Origin: CAHJXG01 sp965277495 | Lineage (GTDB): Bacteria > Pseudomonadota > Alphaproteobacteria > Acetobacterales > Acetobacteraceae | Assembly: GCA_965277495.1 (NCBI GenBank) | Contig: OZ255824.1 | Span: forward strand, 2,914,001 to 2,978,000 | Direction: 5' to 3' | DNA length: 64,000 nt | In this document: piece by piece, positions 14,932 through 24,251 of the stretch | Layout: each line of letters begins with the position of its first letter | How positions within the stretch are numbered: the first letter of the stretch is position 1 | Notes under the pieces: generated by a model | Told to the model about the DNA's origin: nothing | Database searches by the model: none | Seen by the model: the letters and a program-made list of their open reading frames with translations, nothing else | Position numbers and translations under genes: made by a program

Positions 14932-15951
14932 ATGTATACGCAAGGCCTGTATCATCCGGACTCACCGAGCGAAGCGAAACCGGTCGAAAGCCCCGAACTG
15001 GAGCAGCGTTTCCAGGCGCGCATCGACCGCGAGGACCGCATCGAGGCGAATGACTGGATGCCGGCGGCCTACCGCAAGACCTTGACGCGGCAGATAGCCC
15101 AGCACGCGCATTCCGAGATCATCGGCATGTTGCCCGAGGGCAATTGGATCACCCGTGCGCCGTCGCTGCGCCGCAAGGCGACCCTGCTGGCCAAGGTGCA
15201 GGACGAGGCGGGCCACGGCCTGTATTTGTACGCCGCCGCGGAGACGCTGGGCAAAAGCCGCGAGGAGATGTTCGACGAGCTGCTGGCGGGCAAGGCCAAA
15301 TACAGCTCGATCTTCAACTATCCGACGCTGTCCTGGGCGGATATCGGCGCCATCGGCTGGCTGGTGGACGGCGCGGCGATCATGAACCAGATCCCGCTGT
15401 GCCGATGCTCCTATGGCCCCTATGCCCGCGCCATGATCCGGGTCTGCAAGGAAGAAAGCTTCCACCAGCGCCAGGGCTACGAGATCATGCTGACGCTGAG
15501 CCGCGGGTCGCCGGAGCAGAAGGCGATGGCGCAGGACGCGCTCGACCGCTGGTACTGGCCGTGCCTGATGATGTTCGGCCCGCCGGACGGCGACAGCCCG
15601 AACTCCGACAAGTCGACGCAGTGGAAGATCAAGCGGTTCAGCAACGACGAGCTGCGGCAGAAGTTCATCGACGCGCTGGTGCCGCAGGCGCAGTTCCTCG
15701 GCCTGACGTTGCCAGACGCGGACCTGCGTTTCGAACCGGCGGACGGTGGCGCGCCCGACGGCGCATCGCCGGGCCATTGGCGGCACGGACCCATCGAATG
15801 GGCGGAGTTCAAGCAGATTCTAGCCGGCAACGGTCCGTGCAACCGCGGACGCATCTCGGCGCGCCAGAAGGCCCATAAGGAAGGCGCTTGGGTGCGCGAA
15901 GCCGCGGCGGCCTACGCTGCGAAGCAGGCGAAGCAGAAGCTCGCCGCATAA
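14932..15951 (+). CDS. paaA: Phenylacetyl-CoA 1,2-epoxidase, catalytic alpha subunit (PaaA)
   Basis: The 339-residue ferritin-like diiron protein is the catalytic subunit that epoxidises the aromatic ring of phenylacetyl-CoA. Recognisable segments are 'DWMPAAYRKTLTRQIAQHAHSEIIGMLPEGNWITRAPSLRRKATLLAKVQDEAGHGLYLY' (iron-ligand E..H helices), 'NYPTLSWADIGAIGWLVDGAAIMNQ' and 'RVCKEESFHQRQGYEIM' (second pair of ligands). Start MYTQGLYHP at 14932 has GGAGGG ten bases upstream region. It heads paaABCDE. Confidence 0.96.
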   Translation: MYTQGLYHPDSPSEAKPVESPELEQRFQARIDREDRIEANDWMPAAYRKTLTRQIAQHAHSEIIGMLPEGNWITRAPSLRRKATLLAKVQDEAGHGLYLYAAAETLGKSREEMFDELLAGKAKYSSIFNYPTLSWADIGAIGWLVDGAAIMNQIPLCRCSYGPYARAMIRVCKEESFHQRQGYEIMLTLSRGSPEQKAMAQDALDRWYWPCLMMFGPPDGDSPNSDKSTQWKIKRFSNDELRQKFIDALVPQAQFLGLTLPDADLRFEPADGGAPDGASPGHWRHGPIEWAEFKQILAGNGPCNRGRISARQKAHKEGAWVREAAAAYAAKQAKQKLAA

Positions 15952-15989
15952 CCGATCATGCGGCTGCGGCGCCGCGAGGAGACCAGTCG

Positions 15990-16286
15990 ATGCCCGACGC
16001 CAAAACTCCGAATACCCGGCTCTGGGAGGTGTTCCTCCGCAGCCGCAACGGCCTCGCGCACAAGCATGTCGGCTCGTTGCACGCAGCCGACGCGACGCTG
16101 GCGTTGCATGCGGCCCGCGACCTCTACACGCGGCGGGGGGAGGGCATGTCGATCTGGATCGTGGCGTCGAACGACATCATCGCCTCCGACCCGGCCGACA
16201 AGGGCATGATGTTCGAGCCCACGGTGTCGAAGGTTTACCGGCATCCGACGTTCTATGACGTGCCGGACGAAGTCGGCCATATGTGA
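15990..16286 (+). CDS. paaB: Phenylacetyl-CoA epoxidase subunit PaaB
   Basis: The 98-residue protein shows the PaaB pattern 'LWEVFLRSRNGLAHKHVGSLHAADATLALHAARDLYTRRGEGMSIWIVASNDI'. PaaB is a small structural subunit that bridges PaaA-PaaC units in the multicomponent monooxygenase. The ATG at 15990 has a GAGGAG ribosome site. Its stop overlaps the possible GTG start of paaC. Confidence 0.94.
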   Translation: MPDAKTPNTRLWEVFLRSRNGLAHKHVGSLHAADATLALHAARDLYTRRGEGMSIWIVASNDIIASDPADKGMMFEPTVSKVYRHPTFYDVPDEVGHM

Positions 16287-16300
16287 GCGGGGGCCGCGTC

Positions 16301-17077
16301 ATGGCAACGACGTCCATCACGGTCAAGGAAACCCCGCTCGTGCTTTACGTGCTGCGCCGGGCGGATGACGCGCTGATCCTTGGCCACCGCTTGTCCGAAT
16401 GGATCGGCCACGGCCCGATCCTCGAGGAGGAGATGGCGCTTGGCAACATCGGGTTGGACTTGATCGGGCAAGCACGGTCGCTTTACGCCTATGCGGCCGA
16501 GCTGGAGGCCGAGGGCAACGACGAAGACAAGTACGCCTATTTCCGCGATGCGCCGCAGTATCGCAACCTGTTGCTGGCCGAGCATCCGAACGGCGACTTC
16601 GGCCAGACCATGGTGCGGCAGTTCTTCTACTCCGCCTTCGCCGACGCCTATTGGCGCGCGATGATGTCGAGCGCAGACGGCACGCTCGCCGCCATCGCCG
16701 CGAAGTCGGAAAAAGAAAGCGCCTACCACCTTCGCCATTCCGCCGAATGGGTGATCCGGCTCGGCGACGGCACCGAGGACAGCCACGCGCGCGCGCAGGA
16801 GGCGGTGGACCAGCTATGGGGCTACACGGGCGAGATGTTCGAGTGCGACGCCGCCGAGCGTCCCCTCGCCGCGTCGGGCATCATCGTCGACCCGGCGGCG
16901 TTGCGCGATGCATGGGATACGATGGTCGGTTCGGTGCTGGCCCGGGCCACGCTGACCCTGCCGGCCAACCAATGGATGCAGACCGGCGGACGCTCCGGAC
17001 GGCACGGCGAGCACCTCGGCCACCTGCTCAGCGTGATGCAGCATGTGCAGCGCACCTACCCCGGGGCCGCCTGGTGA
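16301..17077 (+). CDS. paaC: Phenylacetyl-CoA epoxidase structural subunit PaaC
   Basis: The 258-residue ferritin-fold protein carries 'YVLRRADDALILGHRLSEWIGHGPILEEEMALGNIGLDLIGQARSLY' and 'KSEKESAYHLRHSAEWVIRLGDGTEDSHARAQEA', both typical of PaaC. It scaffolds PaaA and lacks a functional diiron site in characterised enzymes. I start at ATG 16301 (MATTSITV); a GTG at 16283 overlapping the paaB stop is the alternative. The stop overlaps the GTG of paaD. Confidence 0.94.
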   Translation: MATTSITVKETPLVLYVLRRADDALILGHRLSEWIGHGPILEEEMALGNIGLDLIGQARSLYAYAAELEAEGNDEDKYAYFRDAPQYRNLLLAEHPNGDFGQTMVRQFFYSAFADAYWRAMMSSADGTLAAIAAKSEKESAYHLRHSAEWVIRLGDGTEDSHARAQEAVDQLWGYTGEMFECDAAERPLAASGIIVDPAALRDAWDTMVGSVLARATLTLPANQWMQTGGRSGRHGEHLGHLLSVMQHVQRTYPGAAW

Positions 17078-17577
17078 GCACAGCGTTGGCGGATACCGGC
17101 GAATTGCGGGAGCAGGCGCTGCGGGCGGTGCGGGAGGTTTGCGACCCGGAGATCCCGGTGCTCACGATCGCCGACCTCGGCGTGCTGCGCGACGTGGCCG
17201 TGCGGGACGGACGCGTGGAGGTGGTGATCACGCCGACCTATTCCGGCTGCCCGGCGATGAACATGATCCAGTTCGAGATCGAGGCCGCGTTGGAAAAGGC
17301 GGGCATCGTGGGCGGGCGCGTGCGCACCGTGCTGGACCCGGCCTGGACCACGGATTGGATGACGGACGAGGGGCGGCGCAAGCTGCGCGAATATGGCGTG
17401 GCGCCACCGATGCGCGGCGGCGGGCGGCGGGCGCTGTTCGGCGCCGACGCGGTGGAATGCCCGCAATGCGGTTCTGCCGACACGCATGTGCTGTCGGAGT
17501 TCGGCTCCACCTCGTGCAAGGCGCTTTGGCGCTGCGAAACCTGCCGCGAGCCGTTCGATTATTTCAAGTGCCACTGA
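17074..17577 (+). CDS. paaD: PaaD, Fe-S/metal maturation factor for the epoxidase
   Basis: The 167-residue protein has a MIP18/DUF59 domain ('VREVCDPEIPVLTIADLGVLRDVAV... TPTYSGCPAMNMI') and a C-terminal zinc-ribbon-like region with two CxxC pairs (CPQCG and CETC), ending FDYFKCH. PaaD is required for epoxidase activity and is thought to help insert iron. The GTG start at 17074 overlaps the paaC stop (GTGA), indicating coupled translation. Confidence 0.93.
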   Translation: MSTALADTGELREQALRAVREVCDPEIPVLTIADLGVLRDVAVRDGRVEVVITPTYSGCPAMNMIQFEIEAALEKAGIVGGRVRTVLDPAWTTDWMTDEGRRKLREYGVAPPMRGGGRRALFGADAVECPQCGSADTHVLSEFGSTSCKALWRCETCREPFDYFKCH

Positions 17578-17584
17578 GCACGCC

Positions 17585-18667
17585 GTGGCAGCCGCAACGC
17601 CCCGCTTCCACATCCTCCGCATCGCCGGCCTGAAGCGGGAAACGCCGGACGCGGTGTCGATCGCGTTCGAGGTTCCGCCGCATTTGCAGCCTGATTTCCA
17701 GTTTGCAGCCGGGCAGTATTTGACGCTGCGCAAGACGCTGGACGGCGAGGAGCTGCGCCGCTCCTATTCCATCTGCTCGGGGCCGGACGACGGCGAGCTG
17801 CGCATTGCGGTGAAGCGCGTCGACGGCGGCACGTTCTCGGTGTGGGCCAACGACGGCATCGGACCCGGCGACGCGATCGACGTCATGACCCCCACCGGAC
17901 GCTTCGGCGTGCCATACGCGCCGGACCAGGCGCGGGTCTATGCGGGCTTCGCCGCCGGGTCCGGCATCACCCCGATCCTGTCGATCATGCGCGGCATCCT
18001 CAGCCGGGAGCCGCATAGCCGGATGTTCCTGTTCTATGGCAACCGCTCCACCGGCGACATGCTGTTCCGTGAGGCTCTGGAAGAGCTGAAGGACCGCTAT
18101 CTGGGGCGCCTGTCGGTGTTCTATGTGCTGTCGCAGGAGCAGCAGGACGTGCCGGTGCTGAACGGGCGGCTCGATGCGGACAAGGTCCGCCTGCTGCTGC
18201 GCCACATCGTTCCCGCTGCAATCGTTGACCACGCATTCATCTGTGGGCCGACCGGGATGAGCGACGCCATCGAGGCGACGCTGCTCGAGCTTGGGCTACG
18301 GCCCGGCCAACTGCACATCGAGCGCTTCGTCTCAGCGCTCGGCGGCAAGCCGCGTCCGAGGCCGGCGCCCGTCCGGACGGAGGCACCGTTCGCCACCGCC
18401 GCCCTGATCGCCGACGGCCGGCGCGCCGAGATTCCGGTCGCGGCGGGCGAGTCGGTGCTCGACGCGGCGCTGCGTGCGGGGCTCGATCTGCCCTATGCGT
18501 GCAAGGGCGGCATGTGCAGCACCTGCCGCGCCCGGGTGCAGCAGGGCACGGTCGAGATGGAGGTGAATTTCTCGCTCGAACCCTGGGAGACCGCGGCCGG
18601 GTTCGTGCTCACCTGCCAGGCCCGGCCCACCAGTCCCCACGTGGTCATCGACTACGATCAGGTTTGA
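17585..18667 (+). CDS. paaE: Phenylacetyl-CoA epoxidase reductase subunit PaaE
   Basis: The 360-residue reductase transfers electrons from NADPH to PaaA. It has an FAD domain ('RRSYSICSGPDDGELRIAVKRVDGG'), an NAD(P) domain ('GFAAGSGITPILSIMRGIL', 'FICGPTGMSDAIEATLL') and a plant-type [2Fe-2S] ferredoxin domain at the C-terminus ('PYACKGGMCSTCRARVQQG' and a distal 'LTCQ' cysteine). No ATG is available near the start of homology; the GTG at 17585, seven bases after paaD, gives the family's usual length. It ends the paa operon here; ring-opening and beta-oxidation genes (paaZ, paaG, paaJ, paaK) are not in the window. Confidence 0.94.
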   Translation: MAAATPRFHILRIAGLKRETPDAVSIAFEVPPHLQPDFQFAAGQYLTLRKTLDGEELRRSYSICSGPDDGELRIAVKRVDGGTFSVWANDGIGPGDAIDVMTPTGRFGVPYAPDQARVYAGFAAGSGITPILSIMRGILSREPHSRMFLFYGNRSTGDMLFREALEELKDRYLGRLSVFYVLSQEQQDVPVLNGRLDADKVRLLLRHIVPAAIVDHAFICGPTGMSDAIEATLLELGLRPGQLHIERFVSALGGKPRPRPAPVRTEAPFATAALIADGRRAEIPVAAGESVLDAALRAGLDLPYACKGGMCSTCRARVQQGTVEMEVNFSLEPWETAAGFVLTCQARPTSPHVVIDYDQV

Positions 18668-18974
18668 AGCGGCACGAATAAACAATGCCGTTGCGAGCAG
18701 CGCTTGCGACAACACAGGCTTGTGGCCCGGCTAATGTCGCCTAGTGCCCAGCAAGATCGCGATACCCAGGCGATTGCCGCCCCGCCCGGCGCACCATAAC
18801 TCAATAAAACAACGCTGCGCCGGCCAGAACTCCGCAACCGACGCGGCAACGGGCGTCCTAAAACAGGGATCGCCACGCTCGGGACCGCGCGAGTCTATCG
18901 CCGCCGCTATGGGAGACTAGAGTGAAAGCTTATTATCCTGCAATAAGACGTTGGAAAAAATAGTCCCCTCAGCG
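18668..18974. other. Spacer between paaE and the first efflux operon
   Basis: No gene is seen in these 307 bases. They hold copy 2 of the recurrent 16-base motif (18749-18764) and an AT-richer stretch (about 18915-18960, 'agtgaaagcttattatcctg') that is a plausible promoter for the efflux operon. Confidence 0.5.
18749..18764 (+). repeat. Recurrent 16-base intergenic motif, copy 2
   Basis: CAGCAAGATCGCGATA equals the consensus. It lies about 210 bases upstream of the YtcA-like gene that begins the first efflux operon, and in the same orientation as that operon. Confidence 0.55.
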
Positions 18975-19286
18975 ATGAGCGGCCTTTCATCATCCAGCCA
19001 TTTGCGGGCACGTGCGCCGGCGTCCAAATGGGTTCGCCGTTCTACGGCGGCCTTGGCCGCATCTGGATGCTCGGCTTGCAGCGCCGCGCCGGCGCAAAAC
19101 GTGCTCGGTTCCTTTGTCCCGTCTTGGCTGGTCAGCGCCATCATCGGCCTGTGCGCGGCCGTCCTGTTCCGCTTCATCTTCAAGTACGCCGGAATAAGCG
19201 ACCAGCTCTTGGTCCCGCCGTTGACCTACATCGGCATCGCCATAGCCTTCACGCTTTTGGCGTGGCTGTTGTGGTTCGGGCACTGA
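18975..19286 (+). CDS. Small YtcA-like membrane protein of the efflux operon
   Basis: The product, about 103 residues from ATG 18975, has a positively charged start, a Cys-containing segment 'LAASGCSACSAAPAQ' that resembles a lipoprotein signal, then 'NVLGSFVPSWLVSAIIGLCAAVLFRFIFKYAG' and a second membrane span before 'LLWFGH'. This two-helix pattern and its position before an HlyD and a FUSC gene match the YtcA/YdhI-type small proteins found in aromatic-acid efflux operons. The ribosome site is weak, so the exact start is uncertain. It ends five bases before the HlyD start. Confidence 0.7.
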   Translation: MSGLSSSSHLRARAPASKWVRRSTAALAASGCSACSAAPAQNVLGSFVPSWLVSAIIGLCAAVLFRFIFKYAGISDQLLVPPLTYIGIAIAFTLLAWLLWFGH

Positions 19287-19291
19287 GGCGG

Positions 19292-20302
19292 ATGCGAAGG
19301 ATACTCGGCATCGCGATCAGCGTCCTGGTGTTGGTAGCAGTGGGCGTACTGCTGTTCCTTGCAATCGGACGCCTCGATACGCGCCCGCGCACGAACGACG
19401 CCTATCTTCAAGCGGACATCATCCACATGGCGCCAGACGTGAGCGGACGGATCACCCGCCTGAACGTGCGCGACAACCAGTTCGTGCACCGCGGCGAGGA
19501 AATGTTCGTCATCGACCAGGAGCCGTTCATCGAGCACGTCGTCCAGGCAAAGGCGCAGTTGGCCTCCGTGCAGGCCCAACTCGCGACCGACATCAGCCAA
19601 GTCGCCTCGCAGGTTTCCAAGGCACAGGCAGCAGCGACAGCGGTCAAGACCGCCGAGGCCCAATCGGCGATGGCGAACGTGACTGTTGGACGGCTCGCGC
19701 CGCTCGGCGCGCGCGGATACGTCAGCGCCGAACAGGTCGATCAGGCCCGCACGGCAGCGCGCACCGCGCAAGTATCGGTGCAGACGGCCAGGGACGAGGC
19801 CCGGGCGGCGGCGCAGGCGGTGACGAACGTCGCCTCGCTCGAAGCGCAGGTCACGGCGTCCCAAGCCGAGCTCGCCTTGGCCGAGCGCAACCTGCGGCTC
19901 ACGGTGGTGCGGTCGCCGTGCGATGGGCAGATCACCTCGTTGAAGGTGGCGGCGGGCGAGTATGCCACGACGGGAACCGCGGTGTTCACCATCATCGACA
20001 CCGAACGCTGGTATGCCATCGGCAACTTCCGCGAAACCGACCTGTCCGGCCTGCGGTCCGGCGTGAACGCAACCGCCTTCGTGCTCAGCTTCGGCGGGCA
20101 GGCCGTGCAGGGCGTGGTCGAAAGCATTGGCGGCGGGGTTTCGCCGGACGAGGCTTCCTCGAGCGGCGGCCTCCCGGCCATCCCGCGAAGCCTGGACTGG
20201 GTGCGCATCGCCCAGCGCTTCCCGGTGCGCGTGCGGCTGGACAATCCGCCCGCGCCGCTGATGCGGATCGGCGCCAGCGTCGTCCTTCTGGTCGACCGAT
20301 GA
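19292..20302 (+). CDS. HlyD-family periplasmic adaptor (AaeA-like)
   Basis: This 336-residue membrane fusion protein has one N-terminal membrane span (about residues 5-25), the biotinyl-lipoyl motif 'TNDAYLQADIIHMAPDVSGRITRLNVRDNQFVHRGEEMFVID', a coiled-coil hairpin of about 120 residues rich in Ala/Gln, and the beta-barrel 'RNLRLTVVRSPCDGQITSL'. It links an inner-membrane pump to an outer-membrane channel. The final codons overlap the next gene (ATGA), so it should pair with the FUSC-type protein. Confidence 0.9.
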   Translation: MRRILGIAISVLVLVAVGVLLFLAIGRLDTRPRTNDAYLQADIIHMAPDVSGRITRLNVRDNQFVHRGEEMFVIDQEPFIEHVVQAKAQLASVQAQLATDISQVASQVSKAQAAATAVKTAEAQSAMANVTVGRLAPLGARGYVSAEQVDQARTAARTAQVSVQTARDEARAAAQAVTNVASLEAQVTASQAELALAERNLRLTVVRSPCDGQITSLKVAAGEYATTGTAVFTIIDTERWYAIGNFRETDLSGLRSGVNATAFVLSFGGQAVQGVVESIGGGVSPDEASSSGGLPAIPRSLDWVRIAQRFPVRVRLDNPPAPLMRIGASVVLLVDR

Positions 20303-22533
20303 GCAAGCACAGGCCGCCCGCGGTCGATGTCGGCGACCCGCCAGCGATGCTCGCTTTGCTGAGCCGGGAGATGCGGCCCACCCCAGGGCGGCTCGGCAAC
20401 ACGCTGCGCCTGACGCTGTTCGTTCTGGCGACCGTCGCCATAGGCGAGATGTTCCGCCTGCCCGACATCCTGCTGTTTGCCTACACCGGCGTCATCGTGT
20501 TCAACACCGACGCGGGTTCGACCACCACCAGTTCGCTGGCCGGCGCGGCCGCGGTGGTCGCGTCGACCGTCCTCATCATCCTGGTGTTCATGGTGAGCCT
20601 GTCGCAGCCCGCCTTGCGGCTGCCGCTGATGGCGGTGCTGACCTTCGCCACCGGGTTCGTGACGAAAGCCGCCAAGCTCGGCCACGCCCTGCAGATACTG
20701 GGGATGTGGACCGTCTACAACATTCCGGCCGCCGACAATTTGCGGGCGGGCGCGCTGGAGCAGACTTATGTATCGGGGAACACCACCAGCAACACGCTGC
20801 CCAACATCCTGTTCATGTCGCCCGAGGAGTCGCTGGTCCATACCGTGCTGTGGAACACCTTCGAGTTGGTCATGGCCGTGGTGCTGCTGTATTTGTACAA
20901 CCAAGTTCTGGGGCGCGACCCGGCGCAAATCCTGCGCGCTGGCTTGGCCGGCCGCCTCGACGCGGCGGCGCGGGTTTGCGACGGCGACCGCGATGCCGCG
21001 CCCAAGCTCGCCAAGCTCGCGCGGCAGGGCACGGCCAAGCCGCTCAAGCTGCAAAGCGCCGCCAAGATGTGGCATCGCGGTTCGCCCCGGCACGAAGACG
21101 CCGAGAAGCTGATCGCCGAGGTCGACCGGCTCGGCCTCCTCGTCTTGGCCTGGCACCGCGTCGCAACCGAGCCGCCCGGGGCGACCCTTGCCCATGCCGC
21201 CAAGACGTGCCGCGCTGCGGCGCGGGCGTTGCGGAAGAACACCGCGTTCCAGGAGCAGCCCAGCGATGCGGCGCCGGGTTGCGGGAGCGGGGACAGCAAG
21301 CCGCCGCCTGCGGTGCTGCCGCTCGGGGCGGAGTTGGCGGACGTGCTGGGGGAAATCCGGCGTATCCTGGGCAACGAACCCGCCGAGAAGCAAAGCAAGC
21401 CGAAAGCAAAAAAGGAATCTGGCGGGTTCTTCGTCGCCGACGCCTGGACCAACCCAGATTACGTCCACTTCGCCTTGAAGCTCACCCTATGCGCGGCGAT
21501 CAGCTACGGGGTCGAATCGCTGACGGGTTGGTCGGGCATCGGGACATGCCTGATCACCGTGTTTGTCGTCTCGTTCGAGTCCACCGGCGAGACGGTGCAC
21601 AAGGCGCTGCTGCGCATCTGCGGCTGCCTGATCGGCGCCACGCTCGGCATTTGCACAATCCTGCTGTTGATGCCGTTCCTGGACTCGCTCGGCGACTTCC
21701 TGCTGGCGATGGCCGGTCCGATGCTGCTGGCGAGCTGGGTCAAATGCGGCAGCGCGCGAAGCAACTACGCCGGCCAGCAGATCGCCATCGCATACTTCGC
21801 CTGCGTGCTGTCGGGCTATGGCCCGACCACCAGCATGGACGGGGGGCGCGACCGCGTCATCGGCATCCTGCTGGGCATCATCACCGTCTATGCCGTCTTC
21901 ACCACGATCTGGCCGGTCAGCATCGCGAGCGACGTGCGCAAGAACCTGGGCCAAGCGCTCAAAAGCCTGGCCGACCTGCTGGTTTCGACCCGGCCATCGG
22001 ACAAGCAGGACCATGCGCCGGATGCTGGGAAGCTGCGGCAAGGCTTCGACAAGGCGATTGCGGGCGCGCAAGCGAACCTGGTGAATGACCATTACGAGAC
22101 CACCCGGATGCGGCCCGACCGGCGCGACCCGGACCGTGAGCATCGCCTGATCGATGCCGGCAGCGTGGCAAGCGTGCAAGCGCTGGTGCTGCCGGTTTCG
22201 ATGATCGTGTCGCTCGATCAGGTGGACGGCGCCAAGGCGATGCCGAAGCAAAACGCAACGGAGGGATACGAAGCAGCGATGGCGGATTGGCTGCGCGGCT
22301 GTGCCCATTGGATGCAGAGCGGCGCCGGCGGCAGCGCGCTGCTGGCAACGCTGCCGAAGCCGCCCGGCCGCAAGCGCACCGGTCCGCAAGCTGAGCCCGA
22401 GGCGCAAACGACGGCGCACGCCGCGTGGTTCGGCATCCTTCACGATGACGCCATCAGCATGATCAGCGAACTTGGCGCAGACGCCGGCCATGTGGGAACC
22501 CCGGCGCTGGAGCCGGCCGTTGCGAGCGGTTGA
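20299..22533 (+). CDS. FUSC-family inner-membrane efflux transporter (AaeB-like)
   Basis: This 744-residue protein has two blocks of membrane helices (about residues 35-215 and 385-560), separated and followed by long soluble regions; the duplicated layout is typical of FUSC/AaeB transporters. The second block contains 'DAWTNPDYVHFALKLTLCAAISYGVESLTGWSGIGTCLITVFVV'. Characterised relatives export hydroxylated aromatic acids. Neighbouring phenylacetate genes make an aromatic acid plausible, but the substrate is not shown. The ATG overlaps the HlyD stop. Confidence 0.88.
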   Translation: MSKHRPPAVDVGDPPAMLALLSREMRPTPGRLGNTLRLTLFVLATVAIGEMFRLPDILLFAYTGVIVFNTDAGSTTTSSLAGAAAVVASTVLIILVFMVSLSQPALRLPLMAVLTFATGFVTKAAKLGHALQILGMWTVYNIPAADNLRAGALEQTYVSGNTTSNTLPNILFMSPEESLVHTVLWNTFELVMAVVLLYLYNQVLGRDPAQILRAGLAGRLDAAARVCDGDRDAAPKLAKLARQGTAKPLKLQSAAKMWHRGSPRHEDAEKLIAEVDRLGLLVLAWHRVATEPPGATLAHAAKTCRAAARALRKNTAFQEQPSDAAPGCGSGDSKPPPAVLPLGAELADVLGEIRRILGNEPAEKQSKPKAKKESGGFFVADAWTNPDYVHFALKLTLCAAISYGVESLTGWSGIGTCLITVFVVSFESTGETVHKALLRICGCLIGATLGICTILLLMPFLDSLGDFLLAMAGPMLLASWVKCGSARSNYAGQQIAIAYFACVLSGYGPTTSMDGGRDRVIGILLGIITVYAVFTTIWPVSIASDVRKNLGQALKSLADLLVSTRPSDKQDHAPDAGKLRQGFDKAIAGAQANLVNDHYETTRMRPDRRDPDREHRLIDAGSVASVQALVLPVSMIVSLDQVDGAKAMPKQNATEGYEAAMADWLRGCAHWMQSGAGGSALLATLPKPPGRKRTGPQAEPEAQTTAHAAWFGILHDDAISMISELGADAGHVGTPALEPAVASG

Positions 22534-22537
22534 TGCC

Positions 22538-24103
22538 ATGAAACGGATTCTTTTTCTGCTGGCATTGCCGGTTTGCGGCTGCAACGACACCAGCGGCTTG
22601 GCCCCGGCGTCACCGGAAGCCCCGTGGCGGACCACCGTATCCGCCCCGGGCGCGGCGCCGAAGACGGCGTCGCTTAGTACCCCGCGCGCGGCCCTCGTTA
22701 CCGGCGCCGTGCCGGGCCGCTACGACCTGCCGAGGGATTCCGCCCTGCCGTGGCCGGATAGTCACCCGGCGATCGACGCCGCGCGTGAATACAGCCTGGT
22801 CGAGCTGATCGACATCGCCCAGCGCAGCAACAAGCAGACCCGCATCGCTTGGGAGCAGGCGCGCCAGGCCGCGATCAGCGTGGGCATCAGCCAGGCCGCC
22901 TATTTGCCGCAGATCACGCTGGATGTGCTTGGCGGATACCAGCGCTCGGTCACGCCGTTCCCGACGTTCCTCAGCAAGAAGGGTTACATCACGTCGGACG
23001 CCGAGGGGCTGTTTCCTGCGATAACCATGAGCTACCTGCTGTTCGATTTCGGCGGGCGGGCGGCCAACGTGCAGTCGGCCAAGCAGGCATCCATCGCCGC
23101 CAACATCTCATTCACTGCCGCCCATCAACTGGTGATCCTCGACGTGTCGCGGGCATATTTCTCGCTTGGGGCGGCGGATGCGCAGGTCGAGAGCGCCGGG
23201 CAGTCGCTCAAGAACGCGCAGCTCCTGTTCGACTCGGCTGATTCGAAGCTGCGGCACGGCGAGGGCACGGTGACCGATGTCGACCAGGCGCGGCGCTCCG
23301 TGGCCCAGGCCCGCTACGCGATCGCCCAGGCCGCCACCGCCCGGAACGCAGCCCTGTATAGCCTGCTCGCGGCCATGGGGTCGCCGCCGGACGCCAAACT
23401 GCGGGTGGCGCTGCCGTCCGGCCAGCCGCTGCCGCGGCAAATCGGAGCAACGGTGCAGCAGCTCATGCACACGGCGCTGGAACGCAGGCCGGATTTGCTT
23501 ATTGATTTGGCCAAGCTGCGCGCCAGCGAGGCACAGGTCGCGTCTGCGCGGTCGGCCCTGTTCCCCAAGGTCCTGATCAGCATCAAGGGAAGCGGGAAGT
23601 ACGGGCAGATATCGACCGATGACCTGCCGTCGACCTCCATCCGCGGGACGGAAGCCGGGGCCTACCTCGATTTTAGCTGGAGCTTGTATCAGGGCGGCAC
23701 GCTGCAGAATTCGATCAAGCTGGCCCAGTCGGCTGCCGCCGAAGCGGCGGACACCCTGCAGCAGGCCCAGGACCAGGCGATGCGGCAAGTGGCGCTCAAT
23801 TACGACGAGCTGGCGACCGGCCTCACGCAATACGATGCCGCGGTCGCGTTGCAGGCCGCCTCGCAGGCCGCATTCGACTCGGCTGCGGACGCATACCGGC
23901 ACCGGGTGGGGACGCTGACGGATGCGAGCAACGCGCAGACGGCGCTTGCGACGGCCAAGAGCACGGTTGCGGCGGTCCATTCGCAGGTCCTCACCACGGC
24001 GGCCGCGCTCGCATTCGCGACGGGGCAGTTGACGTCGACCCAGGACGCGAATGGTTTGGCATCCCGGTTGAGCGCCACCGGCACGATGCCCCAGCCGCAA
24101 TAA
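22538..24103 (+). CDS. Outer-membrane efflux channel (TolC/OMF family lipoprotein)
   Basis: The 521-residue protein begins MKRILFLLALPVCGCNDTSG, a lipoprotein-type signal. Two TolC-like repeats follow, with long amphipathic helices ('SLVELIDIAQRSNKQTRIAWEQARQAAISVGISQAAYLPQITLD', 'RPDLLIDLAKLRASEAQVASARSALFPKV'). It provides the outer-membrane duct for the HlyD/FUSC pair and starts four bases after the FUSC stop, completing a four-gene operon. Confidence 0.9.
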   Translation: MKRILFLLALPVCGCNDTSGLAPASPEAPWRTTVSAPGAAPKTASLSTPRAALVTGAVPGRYDLPRDSALPWPDSHPAIDAAREYSLVELIDIAQRSNKQTRIAWEQARQAAISVGISQAAYLPQITLDVLGGYQRSVTPFPTFLSKKGYITSDAEGLFPAITMSYLLFDFGGRAANVQSAKQASIAANISFTAAHQLVILDVSRAYFSLGAADAQVESAGQSLKNAQLLFDSADSKLRHGEGTVTDVDQARRSVAQARYAIAQAATARNAALYSLLAAMGSPPDAKLRVALPSGQPLPRQIGATVQQLMHTALERRPDLLIDLAKLRASEAQVASARSALFPKVLISIKGSGKYGQISTDDLPSTSIRGTEAGAYLDFSWSLYQGGTLQNSIKLAQSAAAEAADTLQQAQDQAMRQVALNYDELATGLTQYDAAVALQAASQAAFDSAADAYRHRVGTLTDASNAQTALATAKSTVAAVHSQVLTTAAALAFATGQLTSTQDANGLASRLSATGTMPQPQ

Positions 24104-24143
24104 ACCCTGCTTTCGCAGCCTTCGTACCCCCGCCGCCTACCCG

Positions 24144-24159
24144 CAGCAAGAACGCGATA
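24144..24159 (+). repeat. Recurrent 16-base intergenic motif, copy 3
   Basis: CAGCAAGAACGCGATA differs from the consensus at one base. Its end is 92 bases before the start of the EmrB-like gene, nearly the same spacing as copy 4 before the isochorismatase gene (90 bases). Confidence 0.55.
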
Positions 24160-24251
24160 GTCCCGGCGCAACGGCGTTCCAAACCCACCGTTCATTGATA
24201 CCAAACCCGGTAATCTATGGTCCGGCTTGCGTGTGGGGTTTCGAGGCTAGC

